Source: Adineta ricciae
Taxonomy: Eukaryota > Rotifera > Eurotatoria > Adinetida > Adinetidae
Length of the DNA: 64,000 nt
Assembly (NCBI GenBank): GCA_905250025.1
Contig: CAJNOJ010000097.1
Span: 248,001-312,000 of the forward strand
Direction of reading: 5' to 3'
A program made the position numbers and the translations under genes. Positions 1-11,470 of the stretch are shown here, piece by piece. Position 1 is the first letter of the stretch, and each line of letters opens with the position of its first letter. The notes beneath the pieces were generated by a model. The model saw only the letters and a program-made list of their open reading frames with translations, was not told the origin of the DNA and did not search any database.

Positions 1-778
1 TAGATGATAAGTTTCCTCACAAAACCAAGATTTATCTCGAAATTCAAAAGCAAATCTTCCACTTTCGGGCAATATTTTTGCTAACTGTTCGAAACGAGCG
101 ATTGTGGTTTCATTTTTCTTAAATCCTGGTGAAAATTGAAAAAGCACAGGGCCAAGATGTGATTGTAATAGTTGACATTTTTTCCAAAATGCCTAAAAGA
201 CCAAACTCATACATAGTTTCTCATCATAAATACCATCCTACTTCCCATCGTTCGATCCATACTTCGTCAATGGTAAGTTTTTTCAAATGCGTAAAAAATC
301 TTCAAGTGTCAGTCGATCATCACTCAAAACATTTTAAAGTCATCTTCTTACTTATTTGCTTTAATTGTATAAAGAAACGAAGATCGAGGCGCTTTTCTCA
401 CCCAACTTTTGAAAGTCGAATCTGGTGGAACATTATAGAATGTCGAATTGATTTCGACGGTATCAAATTCCTAGGTTCAACATTATGTTTTAGGCGCTCG
501 ATAGAAAGCAAAATTCATTTACACCACAATAATAATCGAATTCGTTCTTATCCGGGTAGTAATTTTGATTTCTTGGTCCCATATGCCAACTGATTGATGC
601 AAAAAAAAACAGAAAATACAGATAAAATCGATTTCTGAGCAAACCGTTTGTACGAATAGCCACTTGTACCACATCGAACTGGACAGTTCGTTGAAAACAG
701 TTTCGGTCGTATATCTTGTTCTGCTTTCAACTGCTCGCTATTCATTATTATTTCAAAGGCATTTTTCACTCGATTCAT
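1..778 (-). CDS. DUF72 (YecE-like) family protein, 3' end beyond window
   Basis: Minus-strand gene whose C-terminal part lies off the left edge. Exons read as 778-645, 589-523, 470-352, 299-242 and 192-1, all joined in frame by GT-AG introns of 49-55 bp. The protein shows the DUF72 hallmarks in order: GTSGYSYKRW, then NYYPDKNEFDYY, then TVEINSTFYNVPP, a YTIKANK segment, FWKKC, GPVLFQFSPGF and FAFEFRDKSWF. The family is mainly bacterial and archaeal, adopts a TIM-barrel-like fold and has no firmly established reaction. The ATG at 776-778 gives about 37 residues before the domain. Four short introns in a mostly prokaryotic family suggest an old horizontally acquired gene that has been adapted to the host. 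The family call is firm; function is unknown. Confidence 0.85.
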
Positions 779-1185
779 TTTGATATGTTTTATTCTGAAC
801 GCCTATACTAGGTTATATGTAAGAGATGTGAATATGCACTAAGTGACATATTGGAAACAGTATGGATAAAGAATGACCATTTTTATCTGTTAAGGTTAGA
901 AACGATACGACGCGTATTTGAAACTTTTGAATAGAGTTCTAAACATTTATTTGTGACGATTGCAAATAGCGTATAATACAGAAAACTATTGAAAAAATTG
1001 CCATGGATCGATTGCTGCCATCTAGTAACTCGCATACATACGAGCGAGTCGTCATTGGATTCCACCGTTGCCAACTATACAAAAATGTAATATACAAACA
1101 AAAACGATACTTACTGCGCCACCACACCGATGAGAATTGGAAAGGTGTACTGTCAAAAAAGCAAGGTTCTACTTTACGGACACTC
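779..1185. other. Intergenic, upstream of DUF72 gene
   Basis: No supported gene. It holds the presumed promoter side of the DUF72 gene. Short open frames on both strands show no family motif and no splice-compatible partners. Confidence 0.5.
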
Positions 1186-1805
1186 TATTTCTTCGAAACT
1201 CGGCTTCCTCTATAAAATGTGTCGACAAAGTCGAAGGTACACCCATCGAAATTCTCCATATTGTTGTGCATCATAATCAGGTCATCACAAACAAATAGGA
1301 TTTCAGCATTGATGGCCTTCAACATGTCCGATCAACCCTAGGCGTCGATGTGAAGCGACGAAAGCAGAGTTTCGTGCGACCGAACACGCTGGAAACCGGG
1401 TTTATAACTCAAACGTAAAAAGTTCGAGCAACTACGAAGAACGTTTAGTATGCATAAGCAAAATTTTGTTTTTGGACAGAACACGTTTCCAATCCGTCAT
1501 CGGTGTAGGTTTTTAAGCCACCGGGTGTTGTGCTGTTGAAACACGACGCGCGGTTGATGATCGAAATTGGAGTGTAAAGAATAGACGCAAACACGTGTCT
1601 TTATATAGTCGATGTCGTTCTTGCACAAGCAGATGGCAATGCAGAATATTCACGAAGAGAGAAGGGAAAAGGCAGACTGAAATTTGCGTCGAAGCAGTGC
1701 ATGATGGTGTAACTTGCATACTTCTAGATCATGTTTTGTAGAGATGCTTGCATGAAATGAGGCGGTTGGAAAACAAAATTTACACAACAAATAAACAAGT
1801 TATGA
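1186..1805. repeat. Duplicated block, copy A (left-truncated)
   Basis: This stretch matches 2721-3340 at an offset of about 1535 bp, nearly base for base over most of its length. Similarity starts abruptly near 1186 and fades near 1805. The left part of the unit found in copies B and C is missing here. On the minus strand a 68-residue open frame (1719-1513) is shared with copy B. I recognise no transposase, reverse transcriptase or other domain. Confidence 0.85.
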
Positions 1806-2129
1806 AACAATATTTTGGAGAAAAAATAGAAATGATTTGTCGGATTTTAATGCGAGAATTATGTTCTTTCAGATGTGCAACGTATTTGTTGAAATCTGTA
1901 TGCCATTGTTTCTGTCCACCACAAAAATCAGTTCCGGATAATTTCAAAACAGTTCTGACTAACTGACTTGTAAAAAGCATAAGAAATAAGTATTCTTCTT
2001 TCATTACAGAATACAATTTTTCCCCTAACCCCTTTGATAAACGGGTATATATGCAATATATATGAATCTATGCATCGATTCCGGATATTTTACAACACAG
2101 CACGTATCGATGGCTGTGTTTTTTACCAT
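1806..2129. other. Unique spacer between repeat copies
   Basis: AT-rich spacer between copies A and B. No gene, RNA or known repeat seen. Confidence 0.4.
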
Positions 2130-3345
2130 AGAGAATGTCATGACAATGAATATTTCTTTGATAATACGAAAAGCAATATGTAGATGTCACTCATCTTTCC
2201 GATGCACCGTCTTATGACAATATTTAATCACATGTTATATGGATTGCGTCCATTGATCATTTAAAAGACTACTTCACATTTTTTCGTAGGAGATGAAACA
2301 TCACTGCAGTATGACATGAATATTTGTTGTCATTTATAAAATTACTCATCGATGTATTGACACAGCCTATTCCTTTATTTATTTCTGATAGATTAAAGTA
2401 TAAAACGTGAAAAGAAGAAGAAAGAAACACAGCTTTGTGCGATGTAATTGTAATTTCATCGTTGTTGATTATTACCATTCAGTATATTCTATCGCCGAAT
2501 TGTTGTACAAGAGTCAGTTTCTAGTATCTACTCGAATAAATGAAAGAAAACACAACAGAATCTTCTACGATGTCGAGATTATCTGAACAACGTAGGAAGA
2601 AAAACTGAAGTAAAGACGTACCTGTTATAAAGCTTACTTCGATGAATGAGTAAAACCATCGATAAGGATTATAAACGAGCGCTCTCAGAAAAGTGCACAC
2701 CTGCTCTATGGATAACGCTGTATTTCTTCGAAACTCGGCTTCCTCTATAAAATGTGTCGACAAAGTCGAAGGTACACCCATCGAAATTCTCTATATTGTT
2801 GTGCATCATGATCAGGTCATCACAAACAAATAGGATTTCAGCATTGATGGCCTTCAACATGTCCGATCAACCCTAGGCGTCGATGTGAAGCGACGAAAGC
2901 AGAGTTTCGTGCGACCGAACACGCTGGAAACCGGGTTTATAACTCAAACGTAAAAAGTTCGAGCAACTACGAAGAACGTTTAGTATGCATAAGCAAGTAT
3001 TAGTTTAAGGAGAGAGCTCGTTTCCAATCCGCCATCGGTGTAGGTTTTTAGGCCACCGGGTGTTGTGCTGTTGAAACACGACGCGCGGTTGATGATCGAA
3101 ATTGGAGTGTAAAGAATAGACGCAAACACGTGTCTTTATATAGTCGATGTCGTTCTTGCACAAGCAGATGGCAATGCAGAATATTCACGAAGAGAAAGAA
3201 AAAAAAGCGAAGTGCAATTTGCGTCGAGAAAATGTATGATGGTGTAACTTGCATACTTCTAGATCATATGTTGTAGAGATGCTTGCATGAAATGAGGCGG
3301 TTGGAAAACAAAATTTACACAACAAATAAACATGTTATAAAAGAA
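2130..3345. repeat. Duplicated block, copy B (most complete)
   Basis: This is the longest copy. Its left and middle parts (about 2221-3180) match copy C at a constant offset of 2010 bp. Its right part (2721-3340) matches copy A at 1535 bp. The edge near 2130 is diverged but still recognisable against about 4145. Minus-strand frames at 2860-2669 and 2781-2521 are conserved in copy C, and the first is identical there. That fits recent duplication and need not mean selection. No terminal inverted repeats or target-site duplications were obvious by eye. Confidence 0.85.
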
Positions 3346-4139
3346 CATTTCGAGATAAAAGACACGATGGGAACCACGAATGATGGAGTTGGCACAAGTC
3401 AACAAAGATTCAGCGTAAAATGTTTGTATTGAGTCAACCCTATTCAGAAAAAGCGTACATTTTGAAGAATACCTACTCATTCAATTTCTCTCTGAATATT
3501 GAAATCCTTTAATCTCGACAACTTTACGAGTAAATCACGCTAAATCTCAGAGAATACTGTGTTGTTAAGAAGAATATTTGAATGTATTAAAATAGTGATG
3601 CATATAAACGCTTTGAATGTTCGCGAGAACGGTGCTATAGCGATTCAAAACAGTGTAATCATTGTTTCACCGAATTCGCGAGGTGTTTCGCACGTTTGTA
3701 GGAATGAACTACGTTTCGTAGCACTTTGTTTTTTCAAACTTCCAGCACCGATGTCCGTTACGGCGCTCGTGAGAATAAATAATCATGAAAATTTCCTCAC
3801 CGAATCTGTAAAAGTGAAATTTTAAGTAGTTCACTAGCATTTTTTAAGAGATGGGAATGTACAATGGACACTCATATTAAGTGACGGCGTCTAAGCTCAT
3901 CCAGTCTTGCTTTTTGGTGAATTTGACGCTTGGTTGTCCAGTTTGGACAGCATTTCTGCTAGCTGTCGCATCCTTTATAAGCAAGAACTTTGCAAACATC
4001 CGGGAAATATTTCCGGACATCTAGCATCCCGAGCTCCTGCATCAAATATGCGGAAAAAAACTTTCATTCCGAACATCTGGACACGTTGCTAGGTGTTCGG
4101 AATAGGTGGTACGAAACGTCATTTTGCCATTTTTATAAC
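3346..4139. other. Spacer between repeat copies B and C
   Basis: About 800 bp of largely unique sequence. An 88-codon plus frame (3559-3825) has no recognisable domain and no neighbouring exon. I treat it as chance. Confidence 0.4.
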
Positions 4140-5190
4140 GGAAAATTTCATAATAATAAATACTTCTTTTATAATACGAAACGCAATATGCATCTCTCAC
4201 TTAACTTTAAGGAAAATGTTCTGATCAGAATATTTAATCACATGTTATATGGATTGCGTCCATTGATCATTTAAAAGACTATTTCACATTTCTTCATAGC
4301 AGATGAAGCACCACTGCAGTATGACATGAATATTTGCTGTCATTTATGAAATTACTCATCGATGTATTGACACAGTCTATTCCTTTATTTATTTCTGATA
4401 GATTAAAGTATAAAACGTGAAAAGAAGAAGAAAGAAACACAGCTTTGTGCGATGTAATTATAATTTCATTGTTGTTGATTATTACCATTCAGTATATTCT
4501 ATCGCCGAATTGTTGTACAAGAGTCACTTTCTAGTATCTACTTGAATAAATGAAAGAAAACACAACAGAATCTTCTAGGTTGTCGAGATTATCTCAACAG
4601 CGTAGGAAGAAAAACTGAAGTAAAGACGTACCTGTTATAAAGCTTACTTCGATGAATGAGTAAAACCATCGATAAGGATTATAAACGAGCGCTCTCAGAA
4701 AAGTGCACACCTGCTCTATGGATAACGCTGTATTTCTTCGAAACTCGGCTTCCTCTATAAAATGTGTCGACAAAGTCGAAGGTACACCCATCGAAATTCT
4801 CTATATTGTTGTGCATCATGATCAGGTCATCACAAACAAATAGGATTTCAGCATTGATGGCCTTCAACATGTCCGATCAACCCTAGGCGTCGATGTGAAG
4901 CGACGAGAGCAGAGTTTCGTGCGACCGAACACGCTGGAAACCGGGTTTATAACTCAAACGTAAAAAGTTCGAGCAACTACGAAGAACGTGGAATTATAAT
5001 CCATGAAGTCATGCATAAGCAGATATTAGTTTAAGGAGAGAACTCGTTTCCAATCCGTCATCGGTGTAGGTTTTTAGACCACCGAGTGTTGTGCTGTTGA
5101 GACACGACGCGCGGTTGATGATCGAAACTGGAGTGTAAAGAATAGACGCAAACACGTGTCTTTATATAGTCAATGCAGTTCTTGCACAAC
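4140..5190. repeat. Duplicated block, copy C
   Basis: Third copy, matching B at an offset of 2010 bp, with scattered substitutions and a short replaced patch near 4990-5030. Similarity to the other copies ends around 5190. Confidence 0.8.
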
Positions 5191-5788
5191 TAATTGCTAA
5201 GGCATAATACTTGAAAAGAAAGAATAAACTTACATGGGAAAAACATATAACGGTGAAAATTACTTCTTTCTATGGTTTTTTTCTCTTAGCCTTCTCACAT
5301 GATAAGTACGGTAGTGGACTAGTCAAATGTAATCGAGCTGATGTGTGAATAGATAAACGATGAGAAACAAAAAACAAGCCAAACGATGCATGATATTTTG
5401 ATCCTTGGCGATCGAAAGGCAACCGAAGTGGCGTTGGTTTTGAGTCTATCTTTAGCAGTGAGATAAAATTTTGACGTAGCATATACTGATGAATAATGTA
5501 TGAACCATTTTTCATACAGTGCAATATATGTTCTAGATGATTCTTCTAAGCACATGTTTCTCAACAAGTACCAATAGACTGTTCATACTCAATCTTTCAG
5601 TGAGAAAAATGTTATTACAAATAAAATCGGTGTACTAGAAAGATAACAGCTGACCATGACGGTAAATTATCAAATCAAATAGAAAGTAAACAGTAATAAG
5701 CAAAAACATCGCAAGAGGGAAACAATAAGAAATAATAACCGTCCATAATATTCTAGCACAGATCTTCTATCAAAAGATTGTTTCGATT
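5191..5788. other. Intergenic, 3' flank of LIM gene
   Basis: No gene supported. The minus-strand open frames at 5270-5567 lack motifs and splice partners. Confidence 0.4.
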
Positions 5789-7154
5789 TCATTTTCCTGT
5801 TGACAATGCTCCAGCACCAACTCCAAAACCAACACCTTTCGGTCCAAACAAACGTTGATAACAATCTAAACAAACAAACATACATTTACTTTCATACTTC
5901 ATTCTCGCTTTTCTTCATCTTACTGTTGTCATATAGTTCTCCATCATGTTCACAGTATCGACCACCACTGATACTTCCTTTACAGTGTGCACAAGTATAA
6001 CATCGTTTATGAAATGACTGGAACAGAGATAGAAAATATGACTAGTTGGAAGGAGAAGGAGAAGGAGAGTGGAATGTGTTACTTTGCCAGCAGCTTTGAC
6101 TTCTTCAGCTGAATAGACAGTTTTGGAACAACGTGGACAGATGTTCTGTGAAATATTCATCATTTTGAATGCTGCACCGCTGGTAACACTTGCTGAGGTT
6201 GGTCGGTTAATGGTTACTGGTTTCTGTCGTGGTGTTATCCCAGTGACAAATGGTAAACTATTCGCTTGACGTGAGTCATCATCCGATGACGTTCGAGACG
6301 GTGAGGAACCGATCGATGTTTCGAGATTAAAACCATTCTGATCAGTATTATTTATCTCATTGACTGAATCGTTTTCTTCGCTATTCGTATATGGACTGTT
6401 TGGTGGCGTCTCTAAATCAGTTGGTAATGCTGTAGCAAGACCGCGACCCACTGAAAGGAAAATACGCAAGGTGTGATTTTGAAGCATGGCAATGGCTTTA
6501 CCTCCTCGAGGACCGAATTGTCGACGATAGCACGAAACACAATAAATTTTCTTTTCACGTTCATTCAAATTACCAGTATTGAGTAGTGTATTGCAGGAAG
6601 CTATTGTAGAGAAGAATATCAAAAACTTCTGAAATTATCAAACGATAAAAACTCACTGCATTTCAGGCAAAGTTTATGAAATTTCTGTCCAGCGGCATTT
6701 ACTTCTTCAGCGGGGTACACAGATTTGTTGCAAAACGCACATAATGGTGCTGACACTGACACTCGCCATAGTGGTTGTTTAGCGCTCGATTTTTCATCTA
6801 ATAGATCACTGCGTCTGTATGATGTCATGACCTAGACAGCAGCAGAAATCAATAGCTACTTGTTAGAAAGGAGACTATATACTTACAGGTGAAGTTTTGT
6901 TAGTCGAATGGATGGTCAAAAGATCTGCTGATTCAGGATACTAAAAGACATGTCATCAACATTAATTTAACGCAAATAAAATTCCATTTAAGGAGACGTG
7001 AAGAGATCGTGGAATGGAACACAATAATTTTCCTTACTCGGCTCAGTAGTAAATCGAACGTTCGTGAAAAACGAGGCGTTGGAGATGGAGGTGTTCGCCT
7101 CATATCTTTGGCAAAAACAGTTCGTCGTCGCATGCCGATAAACGAAGAAAACAA
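5789..7154 (-). CDS. Two-LIM cysteine-rich protein (CRP/MLP-like)
   Basis: Seven exons (7154-7038, 6940-6887, 6831-6657, 6600-6502, 6450-6083, 6017-5924, 5865-5789) give a 327-residue protein with every junction in frame. LIM1 starts CAFCNKSVYPAEEV and runs through HKLCLKC, CTSC and YCVSCYRRQFGPRGG. LIM2 starts CPRCSKTVYSAEEV and ends CYQRLFGPKGVGFGVGAG. The FGPKG and glycine-rich tail after each LIM domain is the signature of the CSRP/muscle-LIM family, whose members bind alpha-actinin and zyxin on actin filaments and can also act in the nucleus. A Ser/Asp-rich linker of about 100 residues separates the domains, and an Arg-rich leader of about 39 residues precedes LIM1. Both are longer than in vertebrate CRPs. 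Met1 or Met8 could be the start. Confidence 0.88.
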
Positions 7155-8704
7155 TGAAAGAGAAAAGTGGATCTAACTGCTATGTATATCGATGGAAACG
7201 ATCGATTTTTTTCTGTTCTTGTTCATTACCGCGTGGTCATATCATATCACTCGAACTATAACTCGTTGGATGAAAGGAAAGAAAAAATTCACAAATTCAT
7301 AATTTGATTTCTATGATGCCGAGGTTATTTCGAAAGGAAGTTGAAACAAAAAATAGTAAAGCAGAAAAACATGATCATACCGCGAACGTCTAGGTAAACA
7401 AATACAGCTTTACCTACGCTTGAGTGCGAGGAAAAAAACAAATCTAAATGAGTATTGTCAATCAAATGATCGGCGAAATCAAGCATGTGAAAGGTAATTT
7501 AAAGGCCACGAAAATATATTTATCATCAAGTTATTTAACCAATAAGAATACCATTTTTCGTACAGATAAATCAGCTTAAGTAACAATGTTGCGTTCGTCT
7601 ATTCGAGTAAGTGACGTTTTCGTCTGTGTTTCATAGTTTTGAATCAATTTGAGAGTAAATTCTTGCAAATATAGTCCGATGTTTTAAAGTTGTTCGTATT
7701 GTTCTTTATTCGAAGTATTTGATCTTTACGAAGTTTTTCTACTATGAGAAAAATATTGTGGTTATTCTCATTCATTAGCAAAATTACTCGTGCGAATTCG
7801 AGAAATTGACGCGTAGCAATTGTCGAAATCGTGTGAAATGATTATTTTGATCGCAGACAATTGGACACGATCGTATACTCTGTGAAACTTTGTCAAGTTC
7901 CTTCGCTGTTAGTCGATATTTATGAGCTAGTTGGGAAAGAACAGATATTTTTAGTATTTGTTTAGAGATATTTAATGAAATTTGTTGCTTGAAAGACCGT
8001 GAAAATGTGCGGATTTTATCGGTGGAAAGATGGGCTCGAGAAAAATTTTTATTAATTGATAATGACATAAAATTGATTAGAAAATAGTAGATAAACAGGA
8101 AAAAGTGCGCAGTAGAAAACGTGTACCTTTTTCACAGTCTACTAAATCTTAGGATGTAGCTTTACACGACACATTTCTGAATAGAATTTGAATTGCTTGG
8201 CATCATTGCAGTGCAAAAACAATAACAGCTTAACGAACGACGTGAATGTTCGTTTCGTCGATGAATAAAGTGAGTTTTGTTCTACATGATTGACTGAAAA
8301 TTGTGAAGCATGCAGTCATCGGATGTCAGCGATAGGTCACAGTCAATTGCATAGTTATTAGATCGTTCGTCGTAATTACTTTTTCAGTTATGATTTGATT
8401 CTAATAATGATGATTCGCAATTTTTATAGTTACTACACGTCTGAAGTAGTCGCGCGACATCTCTTTAGAAAGTGTGCTAAAGTACGAAGAAGACCTCAGT
8501 TATTGTTCTTTTCGTGACAAGCAAAGACGTGAATATGTTTTAGTGCGCTTTTCTCGACTGTTATTACCATTCGAAGCACATCTGTCATAGAGAGAGAAAG
8601 AGAGAAATTCCACCAGGAATGAGTATTTTTTCACGAGCGAGAAAGTATATATGAATTATTAAATGTTCTGCATAAAAGAGAAAAAAACGCCTTATATTTA
8701 GACG
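7155..8704. other. Intergenic between divergent LIM and receptor-kinase genes
   Basis: About 1.55 kb shared upstream space of two divergently transcribed genes, so probably promoters for both. There is a purine-rich GAGA-type tract near 8590-8610. A 94-codon minus frame (8068-7784) shows no family features. No RNA gene recognised. Confidence 0.45.
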
Positions 8705-10950
8705 ATGAGACACGCGTTGGCTTTTGCTTTTCTTATCTTCATATTCGTTGTTAATGGAGAAATCTATGACAATAGCATATCTTTGTTCGCTGATGATACA
8801 CCAAAAGATACAAATGTAACGTGTTTCTGTACCGGTGAGGAAAACTGCGATGCAAACTCGCCAACCTGTCGGATAAATCATCCAGACCAAGCTTGCTACG
8901 AAGTTTGGAGCAAGTATCCCGGTGAAGAGACTATTCACATCACTGCTGGGTATGAAAGAATGAATAGTTTGAAGTTCAACTCGATTTGCGTTCTCCTAGT
9001 TGTATATATAACGACTTCTTAATTACGCAAATTTTGTGTCACAATAATCAAAGTGATCGGTATATTATATGTTGTAATGATAAAGATAGATGCAATGATC
9101 GTGATGCGTATGCCAATGATGTGCGAAAACAATTCGCGTTACTGAGTAAGTTCGAAAGGGAATAGTGCTCGATTGATGGAAAATCTCCTAGATAAACATA
9201 AATCAAATAAACTACCGTTGATATTAATAATCTGCATTGTCATTGGGTTTAGTCTTACGATCGTATGCTTAGCTATGCTGGTTTTCATTCGTTTAAAACG
9301 TAAACGGTATGTTCCGAATGAACGAGTCCATTTCAACGTTGGTTTTCTTGTTGATTCATAGAACAAATTCGTCGTCGGGTGATATAAAAACTAATGAGTA
9401 TATGTTCAAACAACGACTGATGAAATATTTACATCATCAATCAAAACCTTCATCATCGATTAATGAAGCACCTGATATATTCGAGGAAGTCTCCGAAGGC
9501 TTAGACCGATGTGGTAAGTTCTTCTCTTGAGATGTTCCTATTTCCGTGTACTATTTTGCTTTCAATCTTTAGGTCATCCTCTTCTAGCACCGATTCATTT
9601 CGCCAAACAAATTACTTTAGATGAAAAGATCGGTATTGGCGGGTATGGGTGTGTTTACCGTGGTAAATGGCACGACGAAGTTATTGCTGTGAAAATCTTC
9701 TCATCCACCGACGAACCATCATGGGTCCGAGAAGTGTATATTTATGAAACACTTGGCTTGAACCATGAAAATATTCTTCGATATATCGCGGCAGACAATA
9801 TTGTAAATAGCGAGTATAAATTATTCATTCTACATGACACTTTTTTTGCACGCAAACTTGCAGAAAACCATAGAAGTCTAGTCGAATTAGTCACGCGAGA
9901 AACACCACGTCATAATTGTGTACTGTTTGGAAAAAACTTTTCTTTCATGTGTAGGATATTTCGAATCGTATTGAACGTTGGATAGCAACGGAATATCATG
10001 AAAATGGTTCTGTATACGATTACCTGACAGATCATACGATTACTGTGCCGACTATGATTAAAATGATGTTTAGTATTGCAAGTGGATTGTGTCATTTACA
10101 TCGACCGATCGACGCCGCGAGAGGTTTGTGATCATTTCTAAGTGCAGAGTGATTAATTAATATTGAATTTTTTCGTTCGCAGGAAAAGTTGCACTTGCTC
10201 ATCGCGATCTCAAAACTAAAAATATCTTGGTCAAAAAAGATCTAACCTGTTGCATAGCTGATTTAGGTCTTGCTGTAAAAGAGAAACGTCCAAATCGTAA
10301 TACAGAGGAAAAACCGACAGTAATTGACATTGTCGCAAATCATCGTGCAGGAACTATCCGTAAGCGACAGAGACAAAAATTGTTATTATAATTCTATTGT
10401 TCTAGGTTATATGTCGCCGGAAATTCTTAACAAAACATTAAATGATCAAAGTTTCGAGTCGTACAAAGCTGCGGATATCTATGCGTTAGGTTTAGTCTTC
10501 TGGGAAATCTTACGAAGATGTCAAACAACAGCAGATGGTTCGTGTACTTCGATTATCTCACATATTCATTCATTTGAACTTTTCTAGTCAACGATGCTGA
10601 TCCCTATCAACTCCCATATGAAAATATTCTACCGAATAATCCTTCCTTTGAACAAATGCATGGAATTGTGTATATAAAAAAGCTTCGTCCTCCGTCCTCA
10701 GCCCGATGGACAAATAATTCGGTAAATTCGACTAACTTTATTCTCAGTAGGAACATCTCAAGGACTTTCATATCTTTAGACATTCTGCTATGTTTTTGAT
10801 TGTTGTCAAGAATTATGGTTAGAAGATCCAGCGTGTCGGCCGAGTAGTTACCGAGTTCAAAAACAACTCCGCGAGCAATATCAATCGATAGAAATCAATT
10901 ATTTGAATACTCGTATAGAATCTCAAATCGAAGGTGCACAAACTGTTTAA
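8705..10950 (+). CDS. TGF-beta/activin type I receptor-like Ser/Thr kinase
   Basis: Ten exons (8705-8949, 9000-9145, 9192-9306, 9362-9513, 9573-9802, 9955-10123, 10183-10359, 10406-10537, 10588-10721, 10780-10950) encode 556 residues. A signal peptide (about 1-18) is followed by a Cys-rich ectodomain ending in the receptor signature CCNDKDRCN. One transmembrane helix (about 139-161) leads to a cytoplasmic kinase. Kinase motifs are intact: [37 protein letters not shown] and [13 protein letters not shown]. This family phosphorylates SMADs at the membrane. Type I affinity rests on the segment ending in FAKQI and on RRC after the WEI motif. The TTSGSGSG glycine-serine loop expected just before the kinase is not there. 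The 152-bp intron 9803-9954 is longer than its neighbours and its donor choice is less certain. Confidence 0.9.
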
Positions 10951-11470
10951 TTCTTCTCAATATTCCCGCTTATTACTTGCAACTGATTATCTTTGTCTAA
11001 CAAATTCAAACAGAAAACAACTCTTCTGTCAGATTCTTCTTGTTTTGCGTAAAATGCTATTTTCTTGTTCGCATTTATCTCATCGTCATTGTTGTACGTG
11101 GAAGACATTAAGTAAAGAAATTCAATTTTTTTATTCTATTTCGGTATAGATAATAAAGGCGTGTCAATGCACCAACAATACAAAGTTATAAGTATAAGAG
11201 ATTCTCTGAAATTCTTGCTCTGATGATTTCGATTGCTGAAATATTTGATTTTCGCTGTTAAATAAAGATAAAGTGTAGCGGCTGTTGATCGTGATCAGAA
11301 TATTACGCCTGATTCGTCTACTGTATACCACATATTTGATCCAAAGGATAATATTTATCGGCTGCTCTATAGAAACTTGTTCTAGTCGAAGTATTCGGAT
11401 GTTGAAAACCTGATAACTTGCTTTCAATCGAATACGATGCAAATATTGCAGCTGTTTTCTAGATTTCTAT
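10951..11470. other. Intergenic between receptor kinase and CLIP-like gene
   Basis: About 520 bp. It includes the 3' flank of the kinase gene and the upstream region of the next. A 92-codon minus frame (11442-11164) has no recognisable features. Confidence 0.4.

Noticed and set aside
3559..3825. 88-codon plus frame in the repeat spacer
   Set aside because: No similarity to known families and not conserved in the flanking repeat copies.
1513..5000. Conserved small minus-strand frames in the duplicated blocks as genes
   Set aside because: The frames are nearly identical because the DNA is recently duplicated. Lengths differ between copies, copy C loses one of them, and no domain is present.
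1186..5190. CRISPR array or transposon with inverted ends
   Set aside because: The repeats are three kilobase-scale direct copies without short regular spacers. No terminal inverted repeats or transposase were seen, and the genome is eukaryotic.
7784..8068. 94-codon minus-strand frame
   Set aside because: No motif, no splice partner and no signal peptide; it lies in the shared upstream region of two divergent genes.
9803..9954. Reading the kinase exon straight through past 9802
   Set aside because: The open frame runs to a stop and loses the kinase. Splicing 9802 to 9955 restores the conserved AADN to ATEYHENGS segment.
11164..11442. 92-codon minus-strand frame between the kinase and CLIP genes
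   Set aside because: Composition is typical of AT-rich chance frames, with no domain and no neighbouring exons.
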